Shown: in pieces, positions 12,131-23,170 of the stretch
Layout of the letters: every line of letters begins with the position of its first letter
Numbering within the stretch: the stretch's first letter is position 1
Assembly (NCBI RefSeq): GCF_001697225.1
Contig: NZ_CP014671.1
Coordinates: 3,179,538 to 3,243,537 of the forward strand
DNA: 64,000 nt
Direction: 5' to 3'
DNA from: Immundisolibacter cernigliae
GTDB lineage: Bacteria; Pseudomonadota; Gammaproteobacteria; Immundisolibacterales; Immundisolibacteraceae
Program-made: the position numbers and the translations under genes
Notes under the pieces: model-generated
Told to the model about the DNA's origin: nothing
The model's input: only the letters and a program-made list of their open reading frames with translations
Databases searched by the model: none

Positions 12131-13306
12131 TCAGGCGGCGTAAACCTTCTGTGCCGCGGCCAGCGCCGCGCCGCAATCGCTCGGCCGGCCCTGCGCCGCC
12201 ATTGCGCTGCCGAGCGCCGTCAGGCAGGCCAGTACGTGGCGGCGGCTGGCGGACTGGCCCATGAGGCCGATGCGCCAGGCCTTGCCGGCGAATTCGCCAA
12301 GGCCGGCGCCGATTTCCAGGTCGTAGTCGTCGAGCAGGGTCTGGCGCACGCGGGCATCGTCCACCCCGTCCGGAATGCCGACCACGTTCAGCTGCGGCAG
12401 GCGCTCGCCGTCGGCGCCTGCCAGGCGCAGGTCCATGGCCTCCAGGCCGGCGCGCAGCGCCCGGTGGTGCAGGGCGTGGCGCGCCCAGGCGGCTTCCAGG
12501 CCTTCCTCGTGCAGCATCAGCAGCGCCTCGTGCAGGCCGTACAGGGCGTTGATGGGCGCGGTGTGGTGGTAGCTGCGCCGGGCGGCGCCGGACCAGTAGC
12601 CGAGCACCAGGTTCAGGTCCAGGAACCAGCTTTGCACCGGCGTCTTGCGGGCGCGCAGTTTGTCCAGCGCGCGGGCACCGAAGCTGACCGGCGACAGGCC
12701 GGGCGGGCAGGACAGGCACTTTTGCGTGCCGCTGTAGATGGCGTCGATGTCCCAGCCGTCGACGTCGAGTGGCACGCCGCCCAGCGCCGTGACCGCATCG
12801 ACGATGGCCAGTGCGCCGTGACGATGGGCGATCTGCACCAGCGTGCTGGCGTCCGACAGCGCACCGGTGGAGGTCTCGGCCATCACGAAGGCGACCAGCC
12901 TGGCCTGCGGGTTGGTCTCGAGCGCGTCTTCCAGGCGCTGCGGGTCCACGGCCCGCGTCCACGGATCGTCGACGACTATGGCAACGCCACCGGCGCGCTC
13001 GACGTTCTCCTTCATGCGTCCGCCGAACACGCCGTTGCGACACACGATTACCGTGTCGCCCGGTTCGACCAGGTTCACGAAGCAGGCTTCCATGCCCACC
13101 GAGCCGGGGCCGGAGATCGGGAAGGTCACTTCGTTGCGGGTCTTGAAGGCTTGGCGCAACAGCGCCTTGATGTCGTCCATCAGGCCGACGAAGGCCGGAT
13201 CGAGGTGACCGATGGTCGGCCGCGCCATGGCCGCCAGCACGCGCGGGTGCACGTCGGACGGACCGGGGCCCATGAGGGTGCGCAGTGGCGGATTGAAGCT
13301 CGGCAT
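12131..13306 (-). CDS. Class V aminotransferase (alanine/serine--glyoxylate aminotransferase family)
   Basis: A 391-residue PLP enzyme. It begins RTLMGPGPSDVHPRVL, typical of AGXT/SgaA-type transaminases. The PLP lysine is K196 in YSGTQKCL, the ring-stacking aspartate is D170 in AIVDAVTALGG, and substrate motifs such as YHHTAPIN are present. It probably moves an amino group from serine or alanine to glyoxylate; the donor cannot be fixed from sequence. The start follows GAGGAGATCAACC. It sits 40 bases downstream of the amidase gene and upstream of metH on the same strand. Confidence 0.86.
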   Translation of the reverse strand: MPSFNPPLRTLMGPGPSDVHPRVLAAMARPTIGHLDPAFVGLMDDIKALLRQAFKTRNEVTFPISGPGSVGMEACFVNLVEPGDTVIVCRNGVFGGRMKENVERAGGVAIVVDDPWTRAVDPQRLEDALETNPQARLVAFVMAETSTGALSDASTLVQIAHRHGALAIVDAVTALGGVPLDVDGWDIDAIYSGTQKCLSCPPGLSPVSFGARALDKLRARKTPVQSWFLDLNLVLGYWSGAARRSYHHTAPINALYGLHEALLMLHEEGLEAAWARHALHHRALRAGLEAMDLRLAGADGERLPQLNVVGIPDGVDDARVRQTLLDDYDLEIGAGLGEFAGKAWRIGLMGQSASRRHVLACLTALGSAMAAQGRPSDCGAALAAAQKVYAA

Positions 13307-13346
13307 GGTTGATCTCCTCGGTTTTTTTGGCGGCGGCGCGCGGCGC

Positions 13347-14231
13347 TCAGTCGCTGACGCGGCGAATCAGGTTCTGGTAGGCATCGATCCGCCGGTCGCG
13401 CAGGAAGGGCCAGATGCGGCGCACCTGCTCGCTGCGGGCAAGGTCGAGGTCGGCGCAGATGACGGCCGGCGCGTCGGTCGGCGCCTGGGCGAGGAGCTCG
13501 CCCTGCGGGCCGGCGATGAAGCTGCTGCCCCAGAAGCGCGCGCCCTGCGGCGCACCGCCCGGGATGTGCTCGTCGCCGACGCGGTTGCAGACCAGCACCG
13601 GCAGGCCGTTGGCGATGGCGTGCGCGCGCTGGATGGTGATCCAGGCCTCGTGCTGGCGGGCCTGTTCGGCCGCCTCGTCGGTCGGGTCCCAGCCGATGGC
13701 GGTGGGGTACAGCAGCAGCTGCGCGCCGGCCAGCGCCATCAGCCGCGCGGCTTCCGGGTACCACTGGTCCCAGCACACCAGCACGCCCAGGCGCCCGACC
13801 GAGGTGTCGATGGGCGCGAACGGGCCATCGCCGGGGGTGAAATAGAACTTCTCCAGATAGCCCGGATCGTCCGGGATGTGCATCTTGCGGTAGCGGCCGG
13901 CCAGCGTGCCGTCGCGCTCCAGCACCACGGCGGTGTTGTGGTACACGCCCGCCAGGCGGCGCTCGAAAACCGAGCCGACGATGACCACGCCCAGCTCGCG
14001 CGCCAGGGCGGCCAGGAAGTCCGTGGTCGGGCCGGGGACGGACTCGGCCAGATCGAACAGGGCCGGATCCTCGACCTGGCAGAAGTACTGCGTGCGGTGC
14101 AGTTCCTGCAGGAGCACCAGTTGGGCGCCCTGCGCGGCGGCGGCGCGGATACCGGCTTCGCTGGCCGCCAGATTGGCGGCCGGATCGCTGCCGCAGGCGT
14201 GCTGCACGCAGGCGACGGTGAGCCTACTCAT
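13347..14231 (-). CDS. aguB: N-carbamoylputrescine amidase
   Basis: A 294-residue nitrilase-superfamily protein with the Glu-Lys-Cys triad E43 (LLQELHRTQYF), K116 (YRKMHIPDDPGY) and C153 (LVCWDQWYPE). It hydrolyses N-carbamoylputrescine to putrescine, CO2 and ammonia. The start overlaps the stop of agmatine deiminase by 4 bases, so the two form the agmatine-to-putrescine pathway. Length and motifs are standard for AguB. Confidence 0.93.
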   Translation of the reverse strand: MSRLTVACVQHACGSDPAANLAASEAGIRAAAAQGAQLVLLQELHRTQYFCQVEDPALFDLAESVPGPTTDFLAALARELGVVIVGSVFERRLAGVYHNTAVVLERDGTLAGRYRKMHIPDDPGYLEKFYFTPGDGPFAPIDTSVGRLGVLVCWDQWYPEAARLMALAGAQLLLYPTAIGWDPTDEAAEQARQHEAWITIQRAHAIANGLPVLVCNRVGDEHIPGGAPQGARFWGSSFIAGPQGELLAQAPTDAPAVICADLDLARSEQVRRIWPFLRDRRIDAYQNLIRRVSD

Positions 14232-15268
14232 GGCGCCGCCGGAATCTGCATGCTGGCGCAGTGCAGGCTGCCGTTCTGGCCGACGATGGCGCGCGCCGGC
14301 ACCGGCACGATGGCGCGGTCAGGAAAGCAGTCGCCGAGGCGGGCGAGGGCGGTCGCGTCGTTGGCGTCGCCGTAGGTCGGCACCAGCACGGCGCCGTTCA
14401 CGATCAGGAAATTGGCGTAATTGGCCGGCAGACGGCGGCCGTCGGCGTCGTACAGCGGCGCCGGCACCGGCAGGGGCACCAGTTGATACGGGCGCCCGTC
14501 GGCCCGGCGCAGCGCCCGCAGTTGTTCTTCCAGGCCGTCCAGGGCGGCGTGCTGCGCGCGGTCGGCCGTATCGGCGCAGGTATAGGCCAGCGTGTGCGGA
14601 TCGCAGAAGCGCGCCAGGGTGTCGATGTGGCCGTCGGTGTCGTCGCCCAGCACGTCGCCGCGGTCCACCCACAGCAGACGGGTGACGCCCAGCAGCGTCG
14701 GCAGCGCCGCCAGCAGGGCCTGCGCGGCGGCCGGGTCGTTGCGCGTCTGGCTCATCAGGCAGGGGCGGGTGGCCAGCAGGGTGCCCTGGCCGTCGACCTC
14801 GATGTTGCCGCCTTCGAGTACCCAGGGCAGGGCCTCCAGGCCCAGCGTACCGAGAGCGCCCTGACCGGCGAGCACCGCGGTGACGGTATTGTCGAGCTCG
14901 GCGCGGTACTTCCCGCCCCAGCCGTCGAAGCGGAAATCGAGCGCCACCCGCCAGCCGTCGCGCAGCACGGTCAGCGGGCCGTGATCGCGCACCCAGACGT
15001 CGTTGGAGGGCGCGATCGCCAGCGTCAGGCGCGCCTGCGGCACACTGGCATGGGTCAGGCGCTCCGCCACGTGGCGGCGATGGGCCGCATCGTGGCAGGC
15101 GACGATCAGCGGCTCGCGGGCCGCGATGGCGGCCGCGAAGCCGACGAATTCGGTTTCCGTTTCCCCCAGAGTGTCGGCCCAGTCGCCGTGCGCGTGCGGC
15201 CAGGTCAGAACGACGGCTGCCTGTGGCGCCCATTCGGGCGGCAGATAACCCGGCGTAATCGTCGTCAC
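14228..15268 (-). CDS. aguA: Agmatine deiminase
   Basis: A 346-residue peptidylarginine-deiminase-fold protein. It shows PPEWAPQAAVVLTWPH at the N-terminus, the VRDHGPL and VLEGGNIEVDG segments, the DTDGHIDTLARF metal/active-site region and the catalytic cysteine near residue 337 in NGSLHCASMQ. It converts agmatine to N-carbamoylputrescine. The GTG start at 15268 overlaps the ccmE stop (GTGA at 15265-15268), so it is translationally coupled to cytochrome c maturation genes, an unusual arrangement. Confidence 0.93.
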   Translation of the reverse strand: MTTITPGYLPPEWAPQAAVVLTWPHAHGDWADTLGETETEFVGFAAAIAAREPLIVACHDAAHRRHVAERLTHASVPQARLTLAIAPSNDVWVRDHGPLTVLRDGWRVALDFRFDGWGGKYRAELDNTVTAVLAGQGALGTLGLEALPWVLEGGNIEVDGQGTLLATRPCLMSQTRNDPAAAQALLAALPTLLGVTRLLWVDRGDVLGDDTDGHIDTLARFCDPHTLAYTCADTADRAQHAALDGLEEQLRALRRADGRPYQLVPLPVPAPLYDADGRRLPANYANFLIVNGAVLVPTYGDANDATALARLGDCFPDRAIVPVPARAIVGQNGSLHCASMQIPAAP

Positions 15269-15711
15269 GGTTTTGGCCCGGGATGCGCGGCGCCGGATTT
15301 CTTGAGCGCCTGGGCGACCTCGGGCGGCATGTAGTTCTCGTCGTGCTTGGCCAGGATGGTCCTGGCCTGGAACTCGCCATCCGGGCCAAGCCGCCCCTCG
15401 GCAACCACGCCCTGGCCTTCGCGGAACAGGTCCGGCAGCGAGCCGATGTAGTGCACGCGCATTTCCTTGCTCAGATCGGTGACAGTGAAGCGCAGCTCCA
15501 GGGGGGCGGGGCCTTTCTGGATTGAACCTGTCGTCACCAGCCCGCCGATGCGAAAGGTACCGTTGGCCGGCGCCTTGCCGGCCGCAACCTCGGTCGGGCT
15601 GAAGAAGAACACCAGGTTGTCGCGAAAGGCGTTCATCACCAGCAGCGCGGCGGCCACCAGCGCGAGCACGGCCAGCGAGATGAACAGCAGACGTTTGTGA
15701 CGGGTTTTCAT
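15265..15711 (-). CDS. ccmE: Cytochrome c maturation heme chaperone CcmE
   Basis: A 148-residue protein with one N-terminal membrane anchor (residues 8-28) and a periplasmic OB-fold domain. The covalent heme-binding signature HDENY is intact (H123, Y127). CcmE receives heme from CcmABCD and delivers it to CcmF/H. The ATG at 15711 (MKTRHKRLL) was preferred to an in-frame ATG at 15816 that would add 35 low-complexity residues overlapping ccmD. Stop and start overlap ccmD and aguA by 4 bases. Confidence 0.95.
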   Translation of the reverse strand: MKTRHKRLLFISLAVLALVAAALLVMNAFRDNLVFFFSPTEVAAGKAPANGTFRIGGLVTTGSIQKGPAPLELRFTVTDLSKEMRVHYIGSLPDLFREGQGVVAEGRLGPDGEFQARTILAKHDENYMPPEVAQALKKSGAAHPGPKP

Positions 15712-15857
15712 GGCTCGTTGCGGGTTTGGCGGGCGCGCAGCAGACGGCGGTGTCGGCGCCACGGCAGCCAGGCGTTCAGGCCCAGCACCAGCGCGGCCAG
15801 CGCGTAGGACGGCCACACGTAGGCGCCGTAGCCGCCCATGGCCAGGAATTCGCTCAT
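15708..15857 (-). CDS. ccmD: Heme exporter protein CcmD
   Basis: A 49-residue protein, MSEFLAMGGYGAYVWPSYAL at the start, then a single membrane helix and a basic tail (PWRRHRRLLRARQTR). The FLAMGGYGxYVWPSY motif is the CcmD signature. It stabilises the CcmC-CcmE interaction during heme loading. It overlaps ccmC by 4 bases (ATGA at 15854-15857) and ccmE by 4 bases. Being so short it is easily missed. Confidence 0.93.
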   Translation of the reverse strand: MSEFLAMGGYGAYVWPSYALAALVLGLNAWLPWRRHRRLLRARQTRNEP

Positions 15858-16591
15858 GGTGCGTCCAGCTCCGTCAGCCAGCGCGCCTGCTGTTCGCGCT
15901 CCAGGATTTCGCAGCGCATCCGCTGCAGCAGCACCGCCGCGAAGTACACCGTGAAGCCGGCGATCATCAGCAGCAGCGGCGTCAGCATGGCCGGATGAAT
16001 GGCCGGTCCAGCCATGCGCGTCAGGGAGGCCGGCTGGTGCAGCGTGTTCCACCACTCGACCGAGAAATGGATGATCGGGATGTTGACCACGCCGACCAGC
16101 GCCAGCAGCGCGGTCGCCCGGCCGGCGCGCTGCGGCTCGTCGATGGCGCCGCGCAGCGCGATCAGCCCCAGATACAGGAACAGCAGTACCAGTTCGGAAG
16201 TCAGGCGCGCGTCCCAGGCCCACCAGGTGCCCCACATCGGCTTGCCCCACAGCGAGCCGGTGACCAGCGTCAGCGCGGTGAAGGCGGCGCCCAGTGGCGC
16301 GCAGCACTTGGCCAGCATGTCGGCGAGCTTCATGCGCCAGACCAGGAACACGAATGCGCCGCCGGCCATCACCATGTAGGTGAGCATCGACAGCCAGGCC
16401 GCCGGCACGTGGATGAACATGATCCGGTAGCTGTCGCCCTGCTGGTAATCGGCCGGCGCGACGCCGAGGCCCCAGCCGGCGCCCAGCAGCAGCAGCCCGG
16501 CCGCCAGCCAGCCCAGCCACGGCAGCAGCCGCCCGGCAAAGGGGTAGAAGAACTTGGGCGCGGCGAGGCGGTCCAGGGTGGGGCCGAACAT
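15854..16591 (-). CDS. ccmC: Heme exporter / CcmE-loading protein CcmC
   Basis: A 245-residue protein with six predicted membrane segments. It carries the tryptophan-rich heme-handling motif WGTWWAWDARLTS (residues 120-132) and flanking histidines (H61 in FIHVP and one in IIHFSVEWW). CcmC presents heme to CcmE in the inner membrane. It lies 6 bases downstream of ccmB and overlaps ccmD. Confidence 0.96.
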   Translation of the reverse strand: MFGPTLDRLAAPKFFYPFAGRLLPWLGWLAAGLLLLGAGWGLGVAPADYQQGDSYRIMFIHVPAAWLSMLTYMVMAGGAFVFLVWRMKLADMLAKCCAPLGAAFTALTLVTGSLWGKPMWGTWWAWDARLTSELVLLFLYLGLIALRGAIDEPQRAGRATALLALVGVVNIPIIHFSVEWWNTLHQPASLTRMAGPAIHPAMLTPLLLMIAGFTVYFAAVLLQRMRCEILEREQQARWLTELDAP

Positions 16592-16597
16592 GGGCGG

Positions 16598-17257
16598 TCA
16601 GTCCAGTGATATGCGCAGCGCGGCGGCCGTGGCCCAGGGCGCGAACACCAGTGCCAGGGCCAGCATGGCGGCCAGCAGCGACAGGTTGGCGCCGGCGCCA
16701 AAACCCAGCGCGGCGGCCTGCACCGCGCCGCTGCCAAAAATAAGCACCGGCACGTACAGCGGCAGCACCAGCAGGCCAAGCAGGGCGCCGCCACCGCGCA
16801 GGCCGAGCGTCAGCGCGGCGCTGATGGCGCCCAGCAGATTCAGCAGCGGTGTTCCCAGAAGCAGCCCGGCCAGCAGCACGCCAAGGTCGCCAAAGTTTAA
16901 CCCGAAGCCCAGCGCCAGCAGCGGCGCGGCCAGCGCCAGCGGCAGGCCGGACGTGAGCCACTGCGCCAGCACCTTGACCGCCACCAGCAGCGCCAGTGGC
17001 GCGGGGCTCAGCAGCAGTTGTTCGAGCGCACCGCTTTGCTGGTCGGCGGCAAACAATCGCGGCAGGCCCAGCAGCGTGGCCAACACCGCGGCGATCCACA
17101 CCGCGCCGGGGCCAATGCTGCGCAGGAGCACAGGCTCGGCGCCCACGCCGAGCGGGAACAGGCTGCCGACGATGATGAAAAACGTCAGCGGCAGCAGCGT
17201 GTCGCCTGGCCGGCGCCAGGCGAGCAGCAGTTCGCGGCGAAAGACTTGTCCGATCAT
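16598..17257 (-). CDS. ccmB: Heme exporter ABC permease CcmB
   Basis: A 219-residue protein with about six hydrophobic segments and the CcmB N-terminus (FRRELLLAWRRPGDTLLPLTFF). It is the permease partner of the CcmA ATPase, releasing holo-CcmE from CcmC. The ATG at 17257 begins MIGQVF; an in-frame ATG at 17269 would add four residues and overlap ccmA more. No clear ribosome site is present for either, consistent with coupling to ccmA, whose stop is at 17259-17261. Confidence 0.93.
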   Translation of the reverse strand: MIGQVFRRELLLAWRRPGDTLLPLTFFIIVGSLFPLGVGAEPVLLRSIGPGAVWIAAVLATLLGLPRLFAADQQSGALEQLLLSPAPLALLVAVKVLAQWLTSGLPLALAAPLLALGFGLNFGDLGVLLAGLLLGTPLLNLLGAISAALTLGLRGGGALLGLLVLPLYVPVLIFGSGAVQAAALGFGAGANLSLLAAMLALALVFAPWATAAALRISLD

Positions 17258-17258
17258 G

Positions 17259-17864
17259 TCAGGCGCCAAGGTCCAGGTGCCGCAGCACGCCGTCCAGGCC
17301 CGGCAGATCCTGGTGGGTGGTCAGCACGGCCAGACCCCCGTCGGCCAGATGCTGCGCCAGCAGGTGGGCGGTCAGCTCCACGCCCTGACGGTCCAGTCCC
17401 GTCAGCGGCTCGTCCAGAACCCACAGCGGAACGGCGCGCAGCAGCAGGCGGCCAAGTCCGAGACGGCGGCGCTGGCCCTGCGACAGGAAGCGTGCCGGCT
17501 GGTCGGCCAGCGTGCGAAGGCCGACCTGTTCCAGCACCTCGTCCACGACGGAGCCGGTCACGGGCTGGCCAGCCAGGCGCAGGTTCTCGGCCGCGGTCAG
17601 GTCACCGAAGTGTCCTTCCTGGTGGCCCAGAAAAGCCAGCCGGGCGCGGTATTCGTCGCTCAGTGCGCTGATCGGCGTGCCGTCCCAGCACACCTGGCCG
17701 CGGGCCGGCTCGGTCAGGCCGCAGATCACGCGCAGCAGCGTGGTCTTTCCGGCGCCGTTCGGACCGGCCACGCGCAGCGCCTCGCCGGCGTGCAGCAGCA
17801 GGTTCAGGCGCCGGAACAGCAGAGTGTTGGACCGCACCGCGGCCAGGTCGCGCAGTTCGAGCAT
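17259..17864 (-). CDS. ccmA: Cytochrome c biogenesis ABC ATPase CcmA
   Basis: A 201-residue ABC ATPase with Walker A GPNGAGKTTLLR, signature LSQGQRRRLGLGRLL and Walker B LWVLDEPLTGLD. It powers release of holo-CcmE. The ATG at 17864 (MLELRDLAAVRS) is chosen because 40 further upstream codons to 17984 have no family similarity and run through a repeat element. It is the first gene of the minus-strand ccmABCDE-aguAB run. Confidence 0.94.
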   Translation of the reverse strand: MLELRDLAAVRSNTLLFRRLNLLLHAGEALRVAGPNGAGKTTLLRVICGLTEPARGQVCWDGTPISALSDEYRARLAFLGHQEGHFGDLTAAENLRLAGQPVTGSVVDEVLEQVGLRTLADQPARFLSQGQRRRLGLGRLLLRAVPLWVLDEPLTGLDRQGVELTAHLLAQHLADGGLAVLTTHQDLPGLDGVLRHLDLGA

Positions 17865-17937
17865 GAGGCGGGCGGTAGGAAATTCTTGGGTTCTTGTACT
17901 GGCGCTGGCGGCTGATCGGACTGGGTTGAGGCGCCTT

Positions 17938-18009
17938 TGTGGGAGCGGCGTCCCGCCGCGAATCCGAATCCTCGAATCATGCATTCAGCCCGAGGGCGGG
18001 CCTCCCACA
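17938..18009. repeat. REP-like inverted repeat between ccmA and ccmF
   Basis: The outer arms TGTGGGAG (17938-17945) and CTCCCACA (18002-18009) are perfect inverses; inner arms CCCGCC (17952-17957) and GGCGGG (17995-18000) also pair. The GTGGGAGCGGC start resembles short dispersed repeats common in gammaproteobacteria. The rest of the 312-base gap between ccmA and ccmF holds no gene I can support; it should contain both divergent promoters. Confidence 0.6.
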
Positions 18010-18176
18010 CAGGAGAACCGCGCCTGTGGACCTTCGGCCCGGGGGCGGCATTGGTGGCCCTGCGACGGCGGCATTACACTGCCCCGCCGTGCCAATCCGG
18101 CCGCACACGCGCCTGTCAGGTGCCGCGCATTGTCGCACTGTCTTTCCCGGCCTCGCGGCCGGATCCGGAACATCCT

Positions 18177-20135
<1,959 letters not shown>

Positions 20136-20170
20136 GCGCCGCGCGCGGTTTTTCGAGCCAGGTTCCGGAC

Positions 20171-22750
20171 ATGGCCCAGACGCCCGCTGATCCGCTGGCC
20201 GGCCACACGCCGGCCATGCAGCACTACCTGCGCCTGAAGGCTCAGCAGCCGCAGGCCCTGCTGCTGTATCGCATGGGCGATTTCTACGAGCTGTTCTTCG
20301 ACGATGCGGTCGAAGCGGCCCGGCTGCTGGACATCACCCTGACCAGCCGCGGCGAGTCGGGCGGCAAGAAAGTTCCGATGGCCGGCGTGCCGGCGCACGC
20401 GCTGGAAAACTACCTCGGCCGGCTGGTGCGACGCGGCCGCACGGTGGCCATCTGCGAGCAGGTCGGCGTGCCGGACGGGCGCGGGCCGATGCAGCGCGAG
20501 CTGGTGCGCGTGGTCACGCCCGGCACGCTGACCGACGATGCACTGCTCGACCAGCGGCGGGACAACCTGATCGCGGCGGTGCTGCGCCAGGGCGAGTGCG
20601 CCGGACTGGCGGTTCTGGAGCTGGCCAGCGGCCGCTTCACGGTCGGTGAGCTGGCTGGCGAGGCGGCGCTGGCGGCCGAACTGGCGCGCCTGGCGCCGGC
20701 CGAGCTGCTGCTGCCGGACGGCGAATCGCCCTTGCCGGACGGGCCCTGGAGCGTGACCGCCCGCCCGCCGTGGCAGTTCGAGGCCCAGAGCGCGCAGCGG
20801 CGGTTGTGCGAGCAGTTTGGCGTGCACGACCTGGCCGGCTTCGGCTGCGCCGGGATGGCGCTCGCCATCGGCGCCGCCGGCGCGCTGCTGCAGTACGCGC
20901 AGGACACGCAGCTGGCGGCGCTGCCGCATTTGCGCGGCCTGCGCGTGCAGGCGCCGGACGCGGTGCTGGTGCTGGACCCGGCCACCCGCCGCAATCTTGA
21001 AATCGACCGCAGCCTGTCGGGCGACGAGCGCGCCACGCTGGTCGGCGTGCTGGACGCCTGCGTCGGTGCCATGGGCAGCCGCCAGTTGCGGCGCTGGTTG
21101 CTGGGGCCGATTCGCGATCACGCCGAGTTGCGCCGTCGTTACGGGGCCATTGCCGTGCTGTTGCAGGACCAGGCCTACGCGCGGCTGCAGGAGGGACTGC
21201 GCGGCGTGGGGGACGTGGAGCGCATCCTCGGCCGCGTGGCGCTGCGTTCCGCACGGCCACGGGATCTTGCTGCGCTGCGTGACAGCCTGGGATTGCTGCC
21301 GGGACTGGCTGCCTTGCTCGCGGATCTCGAGGCGCCGCTGCTGGCAGACCTGCGCGCCGCGCTGCCGGGCTTCGAGCCGCTGCACGAGCTGCTCTGTCGC
21401 GCGGTGGAGGCGACGCCGCCGGCCTTGCTGCGCGATGGCGGGGTGATCGCGGCCGGTTTCGACGCGCAGCTCGACGAGCTGCGGTCCATCGGCCGCGATG
21501 CCGGCGCCTACCTGCTGGAGCTCGAGCAGCGCGAGCGCGAGCGCACCGGCATCGCCGGCCTCAAGGTCAGCTACAACCGCGTGCATGGCTATTACATCGA
21601 GCTCAGTCGCGCCCAGGCGGCGGCGGTGCCGGCCGACTACACGCGCCGCCAGACGCTCAAGAACGCCGAGCGCTACCTGACGCCGGAGCTCAAATCCTTC
21701 GAGGAACGGGCGCTCGGCGCCCGCGAACGCGCCCTGGCCCGCGAGCGCCTGCTGTTCGAGCAGTTGCTGGATGCCATCACGGCCGAGCTGGCGCCGCTGC
21801 AGGCCGCGGCCAGCGCGCTGGCGCAGCTGGACGCGCTGACCTGTCTTGCCGAGCGGGCCGAGCGTTTCGGTTATGTCGAGCCGCAGCTGGACGAGGCACC
21901 GGGCATCCACATCGACGGCGGCCGCCACCCGGTGGTCGAGCGCCTGGTCGGCGAGCCGTTCGTGGACAACGATCTTGAGCTCGACGACCGGCGACGCATC
22001 CTGCTGATCACCGGCCCCAACATGGGCGGCAAGTCCACCTACATGCGCCAGGTGGCGCTGATCGTGCTGCTGGCGCATGCCGGCAGCTACGTGCCGGCGC
22101 GCGCGGCGCGCATCGGGCCGGTCGACCGCATCTTCACGCGCATCGGCGCCGCCGATGACGTGGCCGGCGGGCGATCCACCTTCATGGTGGAGATGACCGA
22201 GACTGCCAACATCCTGCACAACGCGACCGATTGCAGCCTGGTGCTGCTGGACGAGGTCGGCCGCGGCACCAGCACCTACGACGGCCTGGCCCTGGCCTGG
22301 GCCTGCCTGATGCACCTGGCGCAGCGCGTGCGGGCCTTCACCCTGTTCGCCACGCATTATTTCGAGCTCACCGCGCTGGCGCAGGAGCTCGACGGCGTCG
22401 ACAACGTGCACCTGGATGCGGCCGAGCACGCCGGCGGCATCGTGTTTCTGCACCGCGTACAGCCGGGCCCGGCGCGGCGCAGCTACGGCCTGCAGGTGGC
22501 GGCCCTGGCCGGCGTGCCGGCGGCGGTGCTGGCATTGGCCAGCGAGCGGCTGGCGCAGCTGGGCGAGGGCCTGCCGGTACCGGTGGCCAGTGCGCCGCCG
22601 CAGCGCCAGCTGGGGTTGTTCGAGCCGCAGCCCGGCCAGGCGGTGCTGGACCGGCTGGCGCGGATCGATCCGGACCAGCTCGCGCCGCGGGCAGCGCTCG
22701 ATCTGCTGTACGAACTGCGTGCGCTGGCCGGTGGCGGCGGGCCGCCGTAA
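20171..22750 (+). CDS. mutS: DNA mismatch repair protein MutS
   Basis: An 859-residue protein with all MutS domains: mismatch-binding domain with the Phe-x-Glu motif (F38-Y39-E40 in GDFYELFF), connector, lever and clamp ([13 protein letters not shown]), and the ATPase with Walker [10 protein letters not shown] (residues 615-623), Walker [14 protein letters not shown] and FATHYFELT. It recognises base mismatches and recruits MutL. The ATG at 20171 starts 35 bases after the ccmF stop on the same strand. Confidence 0.97.
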   Translation: MAQTPADPLAGHTPAMQHYLRLKAQQPQALLLYRMGDFYELFFDDAVEAARLLDITLTSRGESGGKKVPMAGVPAHALENYLGRLVRRGRTVAICEQVGVPDGRGPMQRELVRVVTPGTLTDDALLDQRRDNLIAAVLRQGECAGLAVLELASGRFTVGELAGEAALAAELARLAPAELLLPDGESPLPDGPWSVTARPPWQFEAQSAQRRLCEQFGVHDLAGFGCAGMALAIGAAGALLQYAQDTQLAALPHLRGLRVQAPDAVLVLDPATRRNLEIDRSLSGDERATLVGVLDACVGAMGSRQLRRWLLGPIRDHAELRRRYGAIAVLLQDQAYARLQEGLRGVGDVERILGRVALRSARPRDLAALRDSLGLLPGLAALLADLEAPLLADLRAALPGFEPLHELLCRAVEATPPALLRDGGVIAAGFDAQLDELRSIGRDAGAYLLELEQRERERTGIAGLKVSYNRVHGYYIELSRAQAAAVPADYTRRQTLKNAERYLTPELKSFEERALGARERALARERLLFEQLLDAITAELAPLQAAASALAQLDALTCLAERAERFGYVEPQLDEAPGIHIDGGRHPVVERLVGEPFVDNDLELDDRRRILLITGPNMGGKSTYMRQVALIVLLAHAGSYVPARAARIGPVDRIFTRIGAADDVAGGRSTFMVEMTETANILHNATDCSLVLLDEVGRGTSTYDGLALAWACLMHLAQRVRAFTLFATHYFELTALAQELDGVDNVHLDAAEHAGGIVFLHRVQPGPARRSYGLQVAALAGVPAAVLALASERLAQLGEGLPVPVASAPPQRQLGLFEPQPGQAVLDRLARIDPDQLAPRAALDLLYELRALAGGGGPP

Positions 22751-22754
22751 GTCT

Positions 22755-22773
22755 GGGCATGGCCCGCTCCTAC
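22755..22773 (-). repeat. Short REP-like sequence
   Basis: On the minus strand this reads GTAGGAGCGGGCCATGCCC, a form of the GTAGGAGCGGG-type dispersed repeats of gammaproteobacteria and related to the element at 17938. It lies between the mutS stop and the fdxA promoter. Confidence 0.4.
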
Positions 22774-22808
22774 GAACCGTCATGCGGGTTCACGCCAGAC
22801 GCGGCCGC

Positions 22809-22814
22809 TATAAT
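22809..22814 (+). promoter_or_regulatory. Probable -10 element of fdxA
   Basis: A perfect TATAAT, 30 bases before the fdxA ATG, in otherwise GC-rich DNA. No good -35 match is seen at the usual spacing (the nearest is GTTCAC at 22788-22793). Confidence 0.5.
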
Positions 22815-22843
22815 TGCCCGCTTTTTTGTCCCGGAGAACGGTC

Positions 22844-23167
22844 ATGGCCTTCGTCGTCACCGAAGCCTGCATCAAGTGCAAGTACACCGATTGCGTGGAA
22901 GTGTGTCCGGTGGACTGCTTCCGCGAAGGCCCGAACATGCTGGTCATCGACCCCGACGAGTGCATCGACTGCACGCTGTGCGTGGCCGAGTGCCCGGTCG
23001 AGGCCATCGTCGACGAGGAAGAGGTCGCCGCCGACCAGCAGGAGTTCATCGAACTGAACGCCCGCCTGTCGCAGCAATGGCCGCCGATCACCCAGCGCAA
23101 GGACGCCCCGGCCGACGCCGAGCAGTGGGCCGGTGTGCCGGCCAAGCGCAAGCTGCTGGAAGAGTAG
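22844..23167 (+). CDS. fdxA: Seven-iron ferredoxin FdxA
   Basis: A 107-residue ferredoxin. By comparison with Azotobacter FdI, C9, C17 and C50 should bind a 3Fe-4S cluster and C21, C40, C43 and C46 a 4Fe-4S cluster ([14 protein letters not shown] and [12 protein letters not shown]). It is a low-potential electron carrier of the cytoplasm. The ATG at 22844 follows GGAGAACGGTC. The neighbouring mutS-fdxA order is common in gammaproteobacteria. Confidence 0.95.
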   Translation: MAFVVTEACIKCKYTDCVEVCPVDCFREGPNMLVIDPDECIDCTLCVAECPVEAIVDEEEVAADQQEFIELNARLSQQWPPITQRKDAPADAEQWAGVPAKRKLLEE

Positions 23168-23170
23168 GGC

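Noticed and set aside
15712..15816. Longer CcmE start
   Set aside because: The 35 extra residues are Ala/Pro-rich, overlap ccmD and place a non-signal segment ahead of the membrane anchor.
17865..18176. N-terminal extensions of CcmA and CcmF
   Set aside because: They translate a REP-like inverted repeat and lack family similarity; shorter starts match known N-termini.
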